From assembly GCF_947500605.1 (NCBI RefSeq), contig NZ_CANMSJ010000002.1, positions 372,001 through 436,000 on the forward strand: a DNA stretch of 64,000 nt, written 5' to 3'. Position 1 is the first letter of the stretch, and every line of letters begins with the position of its first letter. The translations under genes and the position numbers were made by a program. The stretch is from an uncultured Lacinutrix sp. GTDB lineage: Bacteria; Bacteroidota; Bacteroidia; Flavobacteriales; Flavobacteriaceae. The notes below the pieces were generated by a model, which made no database searches, was not told the DNA's origin, and saw only the letters and a list, made by a program, of their open reading frames with translations. Shown here piece after piece: positions 1 to 8,080 of the stretch.

Positions 1-1104
1 CTTATCACCAGTTTTAACGTATATTTTGCCAAGGTTTTGGTATGTAGTAATATAGTTACCATGCTTTACCATTACAATAGGATTACTACGTTTAGGTTTT
101 AAAATACCCATAACTTCTCCATTAAATACGGCACGTACTTTCGCTCCTTTTTCGGTAGAAATTCTTACACCATTACTATTAATAGTTAAATTTCTATCTA
201 CAGGCGATGGCTGCTTACCATAACGCAGTTTTACCACACCTTTTTCTACAGGCCAAGGCAATTTACCTTTACTTCCTAAAAAGTCTGCAGCGAGCGCCTT
301 AGCTTCTGCCGTTAATGCAAAACCTTTAGACTTTGTTGTTGTTTTAGCACCAGCTTTTTTATTAGAAGCCGCAATAGCATCTCTAATTAACCTATCTATC
401 TGGTTATCTATTCTTTTTGCTTCTTTTTGTTTAGCTTTAATTTGAGCCGTGTATTTATTTAAGTCCTTTTTTATGGACGCCATAATAACCTCGTGTTGCT
501 TACGCTCTATTTCTAAAGTCTTTTGTTCCTTTTTATTCTCAGCAATCAGTTTGTTTTTTGCCTCTTTTTGCACCAATAGATTAGTATTTGCTTTTTGAAG
601 TGCAATGGTTTTAATCTTTATTTTATCGGCTTGCTCCTTTTGGTAGTCTGCATATTGGTTTAAATACTGAACACGTTTATAGGCTTGTTTAAAGTTTGTT
701 GAAGACAATAAGAACATAATACGACTTTGCTTATTCTTATTTTTATATGCTTTCTGAAGCATTTTAGAATAACCATCTTTTAAAACCGTTAGCTCATCGC
801 GATTTGCTGTAATTTGTTTTTGATTGGTATTAATTTCTCGCGTTAATAAATTTGCTTGCTGGTTCGTTACCTTAATAAGATTCTCTCGAACACTAACCTT
901 ATGGTTAAGATCTTCTATTTGTGAAACTTCCGATTTTTGTTTGGAATTATTTGAAGCTAACAATGCATTTATTTGCTGAATTTCTCGAGACAACTCTATA
1001 CGTCTAGCCTCTAATTCCTTTTGCTTTCCGCTTTGCGAAAAAACAAAAGCACTGCAAAAAAACAGCACACTAAAAACTAATATTCTATGTTGAAACTCTC
1101 GCAT
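1..1104 (-). CDS. EnvC-like murein hydrolase activator (partial, C-terminus outside window)
   Basis: The visible 368 residues start with a signal peptide (about residues 1-22, ending FVFSQS), followed by a long Lys/Glu/Gln-rich coiled coil (about 25-260) and the beginning of a LytM/M23 fold from about residue 285 (LPWPVEKG, GVRISTEKGAKVRAVFNG, VKHGNYITTYQNL). In active M23 enzymes the zinc ligands lie in HxxxD; here the matching stretch reads GKQPSPVDRNLTINSNGVRI, with neither the His nor the Asp. This is the degenerate state known from E. coli EnvC, which activates amidases during cell separation rather than cutting peptidoglycan itself; that role is inferred for this protein. The ATG overlaps the stop of the upstream lipoprotein gene by one base (TAATG), so the two are co-translated. 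The reading frame is open to base 1. Confidence 0.85.
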   Translation of the reverse strand, partial: MREFQHRILVFSVLFFCSAFVFSQSGKQKELEARRIELSREIQQINALLASNNSKQKSEVSQIEDLNHKVSVRENLIKVTNQQANLLTREINTNQKQITANRDELTVLKDGYSKMLQKAYKNKNKQSRIMFLLSSTNFKQAYKRVQYLNQYADYQKEQADKIKIKTIALQKANTNLLVQKEAKNKLIAENKKEQKTLEIERKQHEVIMASIKKDLNKYTAQIKAKQKEAKRIDNQIDRLIRDAIAASNKKAGAKTTTKSKGFALTAEAKALAADFLGSKGKLPWPVEKGVVKLRYGKQPSPVDRNLTINSNGVRISTEKGAKVRAVFNGEVMGILKPKRSNPIVMVKHGNYITTYQNLGKIYVKTGDK

Positions 1105-1886
1105 TATTTTAATTCTATTAGATCGTATCCTGAAGGAACCTTGAATGGAAACCTTAGATCTTGGTTTAATTGTATACCTTTATATTCAAGTTCGATTTTT
1201 AATTCTTCTTCCTTTTCGATTGCTATAATTTTAATACGCTCAGGAAGGATTTCTTTCTCTACTTCTTGGTATGCTAAATAGTTTATCTCTAAATGACGTT
1301 GCTCTTTCGATTGTGTTATTTGTTGAGAATCCATTTTAAAATGGGCAGGATTAAACAATAAAAAGACTTCAAATAAAACTTCTTGATTTTTAGGCTGTAA
1401 CATATACGAATTTTCATAAACTGAAGCTTCGTAGTCTTTTGTGTTTGGCTTGAATACAGGTTCTCCCAAAAGTAAAGCCTGTACTTTATAAAAATCTAAT
1501 TCTGTACCTAATAGCTCACTTAAATAAGTAAAATCTCCATCAAAATAAGTACCATCTAACTTGTTATAAAACGCAACTCTTTTGGGTGTAATTATAGCCT
1601 TAACAACTGTTATTGGTGAAGATATTAGCATTATTGTACTATCCTTATGCATTCTTAGTTTTAAAGAATAACTTTTGGACTTATCACCTTCAATAACATT
1701 TATCTTAACTTTAGCACTTAACATACTAAACTTCGTATTATTCTTATCGCTGTTTTTTATAATTTGTCTTGCTGAAAGATTTGGATTTAATGTACCATTA
1801 TCTGTAATTGTTTTAGCAGATCTACAACTTACTAAACCAATACAAAGTATAAGTATTAGCGATACTATTTGAGGTTTAAATGTCAT
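1104..1886 (-). CDS. DUF4292-type outer-membrane lipoprotein
   Basis: A 260-residue protein with a lipoprotein signal peptide: hydrophobic core at residues 7-19 and lipobox LVSC with the lipidated Cys at 21. The mature part has no membrane segment and alternates short beta-strand-like stretches (FSMLSAKVKINV, SYSLKLRMHKDSTIML), as in LolB/LolA-like folds. I recognise the family as DUF4292 of Bacteroidota; this is from memory. Its function is not established. A role in lipoprotein or envelope assembly is plausible because it sits between a TPR protein (start codon directly after that gene's stop) and an EnvC-like activator (one-base overlap), so the three probably form one envelope-related transcript. 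Confidence 0.75.
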   Translation of the reverse strand: MTFKPQIVSLILILCIGLVSCRSAKTITDNGTLNPNLSARQIIKNSDKNNTKFSMLSAKVKINVIEGDKSKSYSLKLRMHKDSTIMLISSPITVVKAIITPKRVAFYNKLDGTYFDGDFTYLSELLGTELDFYKVQALLLGEPVFKPNTKDYEASVYENSYMLQPKNQEVLFEVFLLFNPAHFKMDSQQITQSKEQRHLEINYLAYQEVEKEILPERIKIIAIEKEEELKIELEYKGIQLNQDLRFPFKVPSGYDLIELK

Positions 1887-3251
1887 TTACTTAGGAGTTT
1901 CTAACTTTTTGGCTTTATCACTAAACGTTTTTGCTTTAGCTAAATTGTTTAAACCAATGTAAGCTTTGCTTAGCTGTTTAAAAAAATCGGCTTCCATTTT
2001 ATTATCTTCTATAATATAATCTAATCCAGTTTCAAGTGTTTCGATAGCATTATCGTACTTAGTTAATTGGTTTAAAGCAACACCATTAGTAAGATAAAGT
2101 ACTGGTTGCGAAGGATATTTTTCTAATCCTTCTTTACTTTTTTGTTCGGCTTTATCAAAGGCTTTTAAATCGATATGCAATAAAATAATGTTCCTTAATA
2201 TTCCAAAATTATCAGGTTCAAGAGCTTGAGCTTTTGTGTAATATTCTATCGCCGTTGTTTTATCGTTTTTAGCTAAATAATATTGAGCAATCTCGATAAA
2301 AGTCTTGGTATCGGCTGCGCTGTCGCTAACCAAAGATGTTATTTCAACCAAATCTTTTTCGTACTGCGGATTCTTATTTACAAAGTTTACAAAATCTGCA
2401 AGTACTTTTAGCTTAGCTTCAGGTTTAATTTGTCTACTATTTAAAACTACTTTCATAGATTTTATAGCCATTGCTGCTTCACCATCGTCTAAATAGAATT
2501 TATACAATGCTAAATGTACTAATTGAGATTCTGGATGAACTTCTAATAGTTTTTTAGCTGTTTCAAATGCCTTTTTAGTATCGTTACTTTCGCTATATCT
2601 AAAGATTAAAGCTAAGTAATTTTTTTCGGCTTCTGGATTTTCGTCTACACGTTCCTCTAGCGTTTTTATTTGCTGTTTTTTCTGCCCAGTAGCATTATAG
2701 ATTTGATTTCTTAAACGGTCTCTTTCGTCTGAAACACCCAGTTCTTCATCTATATCGTCTAATACTTTTAAAGCGTCTTTGTATTTTTTAGTTCTTACGT
2801 ACAATGAAGCTAAGTCTTCCTTATAATCAGGATGGTATTTCACTAATTGCTTGATTGTTTTTATGGCCTTATCGTAATCTTTTTGCTGCGCATAACTTTC
2901 GTACAATTCATCTAAATACCATTCGTTATCTGGTTCTTTACTTACGGCTTTTTTAAGCGCATCTTCAGCTGCTCCAAAGTTTTTAAGTTTATTGTAGTTT
3001 TTACCTAACTCAAAGTACAAAATAGATCGCGAATCGTCCATTTCAATACATTTCTGTAATGCATCAATAGCTTTATCGTAGTTCTCGATTGCCTTTTCTT
3101 GTAATGCTTTATAGAATAATTCTTGAAACTCATCCGTTACATTTCCTAAATCGTCATCTGGTGTTGCATTGAAATCTACTTGCGCAGAAGAAACGACCGG
3201 AAATAGGAGTATTCCGAAGATAAAAAGTAATATATAGCTTAGTTTATTCAT
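1887..3251 (-). CDS. Secreted tetratricopeptide-repeat protein
   Basis: A 454-residue protein with a signal peptide (residues 1-23, cleavage likely after VSSAQ) followed by consecutive TPR units across almost the whole length. Typical TPR spacing of small and aromatic residues is visible in ENYDKAIDALQKCIEMDDS (about 57-75), NFGAAEDALKKAVSKEPDN and KTTAIEYYTKAQALEPDNF. There is no catalytic domain. TPR arrays act as protein-protein interaction scaffolds; the partner is unknown. The gene ends directly before the DUF4292 lipoprotein gene and lies downstream of the nucleotidyltransferase gene, from which it is separated by 88 bases carrying one copy of a short intergenic repeat. Confidence 0.85.
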   Translation of the reverse strand: MNKLSYILLFIFGILLFPVVSSAQVDFNATPDDDLGNVTDEFQELFYKALQEKAIENYDKAIDALQKCIEMDDSRSILYFELGKNYNKLKNFGAAEDALKKAVSKEPDNEWYLDELYESYAQQKDYDKAIKTIKQLVKYHPDYKEDLASLYVRTKKYKDALKVLDDIDEELGVSDERDRLRNQIYNATGQKKQQIKTLEERVDENPEAEKNYLALIFRYSESNDTKKAFETAKKLLEVHPESQLVHLALYKFYLDDGEAAMAIKSMKVVLNSRQIKPEAKLKVLADFVNFVNKNPQYEKDLVEITSLVSDSAADTKTFIEIAQYYLAKNDKTTAIEYYTKAQALEPDNFGILRNIILLHIDLKAFDKAEQKSKEGLEKYPSQPVLYLTNGVALNQLTKYDNAIETLETGLDYIIEDNKMEADFFKQLSKAYIGLNNLAKAKTFSDKAKKLETPK

Positions 3252-3258
3252 TTATGTT

Positions 3259-3286
3259 AGATTCTTCGCTTTCGCTCTGAATTACA
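3259..3286. repeat. Short intergenic repeat, copy 1
   Basis: A 28-base sequence beginning AGATTCTTCGCTTTCGCTCT lies just upstream of the TPR gene. A second copy, differing by one indel and two substitutions, lies at 4886-4912 upstream of the dUTPase-distal genes. Both are in gaps between minus-strand genes and in the same orientation. Confidence 0.55.
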
Positions 3287-3339
3287 GCTCAAAAATTATT
3301 CCAAAAAATTACAATATTCCTACTTTCATAAGAGTTGAA

Positions 3340-4359
3340 TTATTCTAAAATAGAATAATCGCCAATACTAATTTTAGTGAATTTACCATCGTACTTAACG
3401 TGGTTACCAATCATAGCTTCATCTAAATTAGCGTTTTTAATTGTAGTTTCATTCTGAATCAAACTATATTTAATTGTACTGTCTTCGATAACACAATTAT
3501 TTCCAATAGAAACATGAGGTCCTACTGTTGCGTTTTTTAAGATTACATTTTCTCCAATATAGCAAGGCTCGATAATAGTTGAGTTTTTATTTTTAACTGA
3601 ATCTGCTATTAATTGCTCCTCTCCATCAGCTTTTAAAAAGTCTAGCATACGCTGGTTAGTTTCTAACGTTACTGCTTTATTTCCGCAGTCCATCCATTCA
3701 CTAACCTCACCTGTTTTAAAAGTTTTACCATTAGCCATCATACCTTTAATTCCATCATTAATTTGGTATTCGCCGCCATTAATAATGTTATTATCTAGTA
3801 CTTTTTGTAATTCGTCTTTTAAAGCAGAAACCTCTTTAAAATAGTAAATACCAATTACTGCTAAATCACTAACAAACTGTTCTGGCTTTTCTACAAGCTC
3901 CACAATTTCTTTATTTTCGTTTAATTTAACTACACCATAAGCTTCAGGCTTATCTACTTGCTTCACCCAAATAACAGCATCTGCTTCTGGATCTAGGTTA
4001 AAATCTGCACGAATAAGTGTATCGGCATAAGCAATTACTGCTGGTCCAGATAAAGACTCTTTTGCACACATAATAGCATGTCCTGTTCCTAATGGCTGGT
4101 CTTGTCTGTAAATAGATACTTTTGCACCTAAACCTGTAGCTAATGCTTCTAAACTTTTTACAACATCGTCACCAAACCAAGCAGCATCACCTAAAACAAA
4201 GGCAATTTCTTCTATTGGTTGATTTAATACTTTTACAATATCTTTTACTAAACGGTGCACAATAGGCTGTCCAGCAACTGGAATTAATGGTTTTGGCACT
4301 GTTAAACTATGTGGGCGCAGTCGAGATCCTCTACCTGCCATTGGTACTATTATTTTCAT
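3340..4359 (-). CDS. Sugar-phosphate nucleotidyltransferase with left-handed beta-helix tail
   Basis: A 339-residue protein. The N-terminal nucleotidyltransferase signature is complete (GRGSRLRPHSLTVPKPLIPV, about residues 9-28), followed by GTGHAIMCA and AYADTLIRADF, the nucleotide and metal-binding region. The last 80 or so residues contain hexapeptide-type repeats (IIEPCYIGENVILKNATVG, HVSIGNNCVIEDSTI) typical of a left-handed beta helix. Proteins of this family make NDP-sugars from sugar 1-phosphates (GalU/RmlA/GlmU-like); the exact sugar and nucleotide cannot be read from the sequence. The beta-helix tail could be oligomerisation only or an acyltransferase remnant. It is separate from the rfbA at 52954, which lacks such a tail. 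It sits between dut and the TPR gene, probably in one transcript. Confidence 0.8.
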   Translation of the reverse strand: MKIIVPMAGRGSRLRPHSLTVPKPLIPVAGQPIVHRLVKDIVKVLNQPIEEIAFVLGDAAWFGDDVVKSLEALATGLGAKVSIYRQDQPLGTGHAIMCAKESLSGPAVIAYADTLIRADFNLDPEADAVIWVKQVDKPEAYGVVKLNENKEIVELVEKPEQFVSDLAVIGIYYFKEVSALKDELQKVLDNNIINGGEYQINDGIKGMMANGKTFKTGEVSEWMDCGNKAVTLETNQRMLDFLKADGEEQLIADSVKNKNSTIIEPCYIGENVILKNATVGPHVSIGNNCVIEDSTIKYSLIQNETTIKNANLDEAMIGNHVKYDGKFTKISIGDYSILE

Positions 4360-4372
4360 CTTATATTATTTT

Positions 4373-4391
4373 TATTTCCGCTTTAGCGAAA
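4373..4391. repeat. 19-base palindrome-bearing repeat, copy A
   Basis: TATTTCCGCTTTAGCGAAA contains the imperfect inverted repeat TTTC-GCT-TT-AGC-GAAA. The exact reverse complement occurs at 58925-58943 inside the GH3-family gene. This copy is in the short gap upstream of the nucleotidyltransferase start. Confidence 0.5.
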
Positions 4392-4410
4392 CGTATTTAC
4401 AAATTCCTTC

Positions 4411-4845
4411 TTATTTTACTCCTGTACTTCCAAAACCACCTTCACCTCTATCGGTTTTAGAAAGTGTTTCTACTTGTTGCCATTCGGCTCTTTCGTGTTT
4501 AGCAATTACTAATTGAGCAATACGCTCTCCATTCTCTACAACAAATGTTTCAGAAGATAAATTAATTAAAATCACACCTACTTCTCCTCTATAATCTGCA
4601 TCTATTGTTCCTGGAGCATTAAGCACTGTAACGCCTTTTTTTGCGGCTAGACCACTTCTTGGTCGTACTTGTGCTTCTACACCAATTGGAAGCTCTAAAA
4701 ACAATCCTGTTGGCACAATTGCACGTTCCATTGATTGTAATGTAATACTTTCTTTAATGTTGGCTCTTAAATCCATTCCTGCAGATGCTACAGTTTCGTA
4801 ATGAGGTAAAGGGTGAGCAGATTTATTTATAATTTTAATATCCAT
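4411..4845 (-). CDS. dut: dUTP diphosphatase (dUTPase)
   Basis: A 144-residue protein of the usual length for trimeric dUTPases. All five conserved motifs are present: 1 AGMDLRA (22-28), 2 [10 protein letters not shown] (62-71), 3 [11 protein letters not shown] (79-89, with the catalytic Asp and substrate Tyr), 4 ERIAQLVI (107-114) and the glycine-rich C-terminal motif 5 [10 protein letters not shown] (133-142). It hydrolyses dUTP to dUMP and diphosphate, keeping uracil out of DNA and feeding dTMP synthesis. It lies between the flippase and nucleotidyltransferase genes on the same strand, with about 50-70 base gaps. Confidence 0.97.
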   Translation of the reverse strand: MDIKIINKSAHPLPHYETVASAGMDLRANIKESITLQSMERAIVPTGLFLELPIGVEAQVRPRSGLAAKKGVTVLNAPGTIDADYRGEVGVILINLSSETFVVENGERIAQLVIAKHERAEWQQVETLSKTDRGEGGFGSTGVK

Positions 4846-4885
4846 TTTATATTCTATTTTCCTAAGGGAATAAATTGTTTTTATG

Positions 4886-4912
4886 AGATTCTTCGCTTTG
4901 CACTGAATGACA
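4886..4912. repeat. Short intergenic repeat, copy 2
   Basis: A 27-base sequence beginning AGATTCTTCGCTTTGCACTG between the flippase and dut genes. It matches 25 of 28 aligned positions of 3259-3286 and has the same orientation. Confidence 0.55.
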
Positions 4913-4914
4913 AA

Positions 4915-6375
4915 TTATTTTTTACTTAATAATTGTTTTAATTCTTTTTTTTCAAGCTGAAAAACAAGGGTTAAAAATACAATTAATACACTAATTCCTA
5001 CAATATAATTACCTCTAAAATTATAGAAATACACCATAGAAAGTACTGTTGAAAGTCCGAAATACAATACAATCTTATTTAAATTGTATGGAATAGGATA
5101 GTATTTTCTTCCGAAGAAAAAAGAAGATAACATCATTATTGCGTAAGCAGAAAGTGTTGCTATTGCAGATCCTTTAAAACCTATAATAGGTATTAAAATA
5201 TAATTTAAAGCTAATGTAATTACAGCTCCTAATATTGAAATGTAAGCACCAAACTTAGTGCGGTCTGTAATTTTATACCAAACCGAAAGATTGTGATATA
5301 TGCCTAAGCAGAAATTAGCTAAAAGAATAAATGGAACAATCCACATGGCTTCGTAGTATGCTTCACTTCTAATAATGTAAGGTTTTAAAACATCGGCAAA
5401 GACAACAACACTTAATAGAATTACAGAACCAAAAGCAACAAAGTACTCTAATATTTTCGCGTAATTTTTTTGAGGATTCTCTGTTTTAGAATGACTAAAA
5501 AAGTAAGGCTCGATACCTAAACGAAATGCTGTTGCGAACAAGGTCATAAACAATGCTAATTTATAACATGCAGAGTACATACCTATTTGCTCATCGGCAA
5601 TGTTAGCTGGCAATAATTTTTCTAATAGTATACGGTCGAAAGTCTCGTTAACAGAATAAGCTATTCCTGCAATTAGTACTGGCATAGCATAACGCATCAT
5701 TTTTTTCCATAATACAAGATCGAAGCTGAATTTTATTTTAGAATAAAACGGAATTAATAATAGTAGTGTTATTGCACTAGCAATTAAGTTAGAAATGAAT
5801 ATGTAACTGATTTGAAAATCATCTACACAAATTTTTGATAATAAGGTGTTTGAATAAGATAATTCATATAAATACAATAACAAGAAAACATTTAAACCTA
5901 AATTAATAGCTACGTTTAATATTTTAATAATAGCATAACGCATAGGCTTTGCAGTTGCACGTAACCATGAAAATGGGATAATTACCAAAGCATCCAACAA
6001 AAGTATTATAAAAATTAAATTTAAATACCTAAGCTCAATATCTATAAGTGTGGAAATTTGATTTCTAAAAAGAAAAGCTACACCTAGCAAAGCAAAGGAA
6101 CTTACTATTAATGAAATTGCAGATGTACTTGTTACTTTCTCTTTCTTTTCATCTTTATTAAAAAACCTAAAAAACGCAGTTTCCATACCGTAAGCCAAAA
6201 CCACATTAAAAAGTACAAAATAGGCGAATATAAAAGATACACGTCCATATTCTGCAGTAGACAGCACATTTGGATCTGTATAAAGTGGTACCAAAATAAA
6301 ACTTAACATTCGTGGTAACACAGTTGCTAAACCGTATATGAATGTTTGTTTAAAAAGAGATTTAAATCCGCTCAA
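4915..6375 (-). CDS. Wzx-type oligosaccharide flippase (MVF/MATE-like)
   Basis: A 486-residue polytopic membrane protein with about 12-14 hydrophobic segments and the amphipathic N-terminus typical of polysaccharide flippases (MSGFKSLFKQTFIYGLATVL PRMLSF-type start). The motifs YGRVSFIFAYFVLFNVVLAYGMETAFFRF and AFRLGIEPYFF are typical of the oligosaccharide flippase family (PF01943/PF13440-like). It would move undecaprenyl-diphosphate-linked glycans across the inner membrane. It lies 22 kb from the main glycan locus, which has its own Wzx at 46112, so it may serve a different glycan. In Flavobacteriaceae such a flippase beside dut is a common arrangement as far as I recall. Confidence 0.85.
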   Translation of the reverse strand: MSGFKSLFKQTFIYGLATVLPRMLSFILVPLYTDPNVLSTAEYGRVSFIFAYFVLFNVVLAYGMETAFFRFFNKDEKKEKVTSTSAISLIVSSFALLGVAFLFRNQISTLIDIELRYLNLIFIILLLDALVIIPFSWLRATAKPMRYAIIKILNVAINLGLNVFLLLYLYELSYSNTLLSKICVDDFQISYIFISNLIASAITLLLLIPFYSKIKFSFDLVLWKKMMRYAMPVLIAGIAYSVNETFDRILLEKLLPANIADEQIGMYSACYKLALFMTLFATAFRLGIEPYFFSHSKTENPQKNYAKILEYFVAFGSVILLSVVVFADVLKPYIIRSEAYYEAMWIVPFILLANFCLGIYHNLSVWYKITDRTKFGAYISILGAVITLALNYILIPIIGFKGSAIATLSAYAIMMLSSFFFGRKYYPIPYNLNKIVLYFGLSTVLSMVYFYNFRGNYIVGISVLIVFLTLVFQLEKKELKQLLSKK

Positions 6376-6396
6376 ATTTATGTGTAATAATTAGCT

Positions 6397-6427
6397 TAAA
6401 TGTACTGTAAATAATGAAGAATTACAA
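6397..6427 (-). promoter_or_regulatory. Possible promoter of the flippase-dut transcript
   Basis: On the minus strand, TTG (6425-6427) is followed after 20 bases by TACATTTA (6397-6404), one mismatch from the Bacteroidota -7 consensus TAnnTTTG. Transcription would begin about 15 bases before the flippase start. Confidence 0.35.
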
Positions 6428-6438
6428 TGTTAATTGCA

Positions 6439-6975
6439 TTAACGTCTTTGAGGAGCACTTGGATACTCTATTCTACTTTTTTCTTTAATATTCTTTATTA
6501 ATAAGTATTTTAATGTAGCGTTCTCCGTATAACTAATAACAGCTTCATTATCTTTTAAGTCAAAAGGAAAATCTTGTTTAGTTGGTATTTGATTTCCATA
6601 CTCAGCATTTTTATTATTACTCATAACAATGTCTTCTTTTTGATTTGCCTTAGTTTTAAAACTAGCTATGTAACCCATTTTACTAATTTCAACTTTAGCT
6701 GTTAAGCCTTTAAAGTAAACACTATCTAGCACTACATTGTTTGTATTAGTTAAAACATTAATATACATATGAATTCCAGAACCTCCTCCTTTTACACCTG
6801 CAACCCAACTTTGGAAATAGGTCTCACCTAGAGTAAATGAGGCATTCTCTTCAAGTTTATAGGCTTCCTGATTATCATTTACATCACTTATTTTTTTTGA
6901 GCTTGTACATTGCGTAAAACTCGTTAGCATTACAAAAAGTAAAGCTATAACTGTAACAGATTTATAGTGTTTCAT
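6439..6975 (-). CDS. Lipoprotein of unknown function
   Basis: A 178-residue protein with a lipoprotein signal peptide (hydrophobic residues 8-20; lipobox FTQC, lipidated Cys 23). The mature part has a glycine-rich stretch (WVAGVKGGGSGIHMY, about 57-71) and otherwise looks like a small beta-rich secreted domain. I do not recognise a characterised family. It stands alone between the atp terminator and the flippase gene. Its start is supported by the good signal peptide; the region upstream has only a weak -7-like element. Confidence 0.6.
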   Translation of the reverse strand: MKHYKSVTVIALLFVMLTSFTQCTSSKKISDVNDNQEAYKLEENASFTLGETYFQSWVAGVKGGGSGIHMYINVLTNTNNVVLDSVYFKGLTAKVEISKMGYIASFKTKANQKEDIVMSNNKNAEYGNQIPTKQDFPFDLKDNEAVISYTENATLKYLLIKNIKEKSRIEYPSAPQRR

Positions 6976-7090
6976 AATTATGAATTGATTCTAAATATAT
7001 TAAATAATTTTCATTCCCTTTTCTAATTAGAAATCTATTAAAAGAAAAGCGTTTTTTATCTATAAATTAATTCGAATGGTTTTAAATACA

Positions 7091-7123
7091 AAAAAAACCT
7101 TGCTCAAGAAGAACAAGGTTTTT
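7091..7123 (-). terminator. Rho-independent terminator of the atp operon
   Basis: A perfect 10-bp stem (7093-7102 with 7114-7123; core AACCTTG/CAAGGTT) and an 11-base loop. On the minus strand the stem is followed by a run of seven T (7091-7097). It lies 40 bases after the atpG stop codon. Confidence 0.9.
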
Positions 7124-7162
7124 ATTATTTTAGATTCTACTTCAAGTGTAGAAAAACAAATA

Positions 7163-8023
7163 TTAATTATTTAAAGCTTCAGCTCCACCAACAATCTCTA
7201 AGATTTCGTTAGTAATAGAGGCTTGACGTGCTTTGTTATAAGTTAATTTTAACTGATCTCTAAGTTCAGTTGCATTATCTGTTGCTTTATGCATTGCTGT
7301 CATACGTGCACCATGCTCACTTGCAAAACTATCTCTAATACCTTTGTATAATTGAGTTTTAAGTGACTTTGGAATTAATTGTTCTACGATTTCTAATTTA
7401 GATGGTTCGAAAACATAATCTGTATTAACAACAACCTCTCCTTCAACTGGAACAATTGGTAAAAACTGCTCTGTCATTATAATTTGAGTTGCAGCATTTT
7501 TAAACTTGTTATAAACAATTTCGATTTTATCGAATTCACCAGTAACAAATTTATCCATTAACATCTCTGCTATAATTGCCACATTATCGAAAGTTAAATC
7601 ATCGTATAACTCACTGTGGTTTGCAACAACATTACCTTTTTTTGCAAAAGCATCGTTTATTTTCTTTCCTACAGCAATTACAGAAACGTTTTTACCTGCA
7701 TAAACATTCTCAATTAAATTATTAGTTTGCTTGATAATGTTCGAGTTAAAAGCTCCTGCTAAACCTCTGTTTGAAGAAATTGAAACGATAAGCACATTTT
7801 TAACTTCTCTTACTTCAGAATACTGACTTCCAGTATCTGCATCAAGAGTAGCACTTAAACTTTGTAAAAGTTCTGTTAACTTATCTGAATAAGGACGCAT
7901 TGCTGTAATAGCATCTTGTGCTTTCTTTAACTTTGCAGCAGATACCATTTTCATGGCACTAGTAATCTGCATCGTTGAAGATACTGAAGATATTCTATTA
8001 CGTATTTCTTTTAAATTAGCCAT
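7163..8023 (-). CDS. atpG: F1Fo ATP synthase subunit gamma
   Basis: A 286-residue protein of the usual length. The conserved N-terminal helix (MANLKEIRNRISSVSSTMQI, with TSAMKMVSAAKLKKAQ) and C-terminal helix (RMTAMHKATDNATELRDQLK, then YNKARQASITNEILEIVGGA) form the rotating shaft of F1. The central fold carries SSNRGLAGAFNSNI. It couples c-ring rotation to catalysis in the alpha/beta hexamer. It is the last gene of the atpBEFHAG operon; the terminator follows it. The beta and epsilon genes that follow gamma in many other bacteria are absent here. Confidence 0.97.
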   Translation of the reverse strand: MANLKEIRNRISSVSSTMQITSAMKMVSAAKLKKAQDAITAMRPYSDKLTELLQSLSATLDADTGSQYSEVREVKNVLIVSISSNRGLAGAFNSNIIKQTNNLIENVYAGKNVSVIAVGKKINDAFAKKGNVVANHSELYDDLTFDNVAIIAEMLMDKFVTGEFDKIEIVYNKFKNAATQIIMTEQFLPIVPVEGEVVVNTDYVFEPSKLEIVEQLIPKSLKTQLYKGIRDSFASEHGARMTAMHKATDNATELRDQLKLTYNKARQASITNEILEIVGGAEALNN

Positions 8024-8080
8024 ATTGAAAATATGAATATTAAACTCCTACTTCCATAAACATGAAAGTAGGACTATTAA

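Noticed and set aside
1087-1281. Plus-strand 64-residue frame over the start of the EnvC-like gene
   Set aside because: Shadow of the DUF4292-type and EnvC-like genes; no promoter or conserved feature.
4915-6375. Flippase as part of a second glycan cluster at 1-7 kb
   Set aside because: The neighbours are dut, one nucleotidyltransferase, TPR and envelope genes; no glycosyltransferase is nearby, so a separate glycan locus is not supported.
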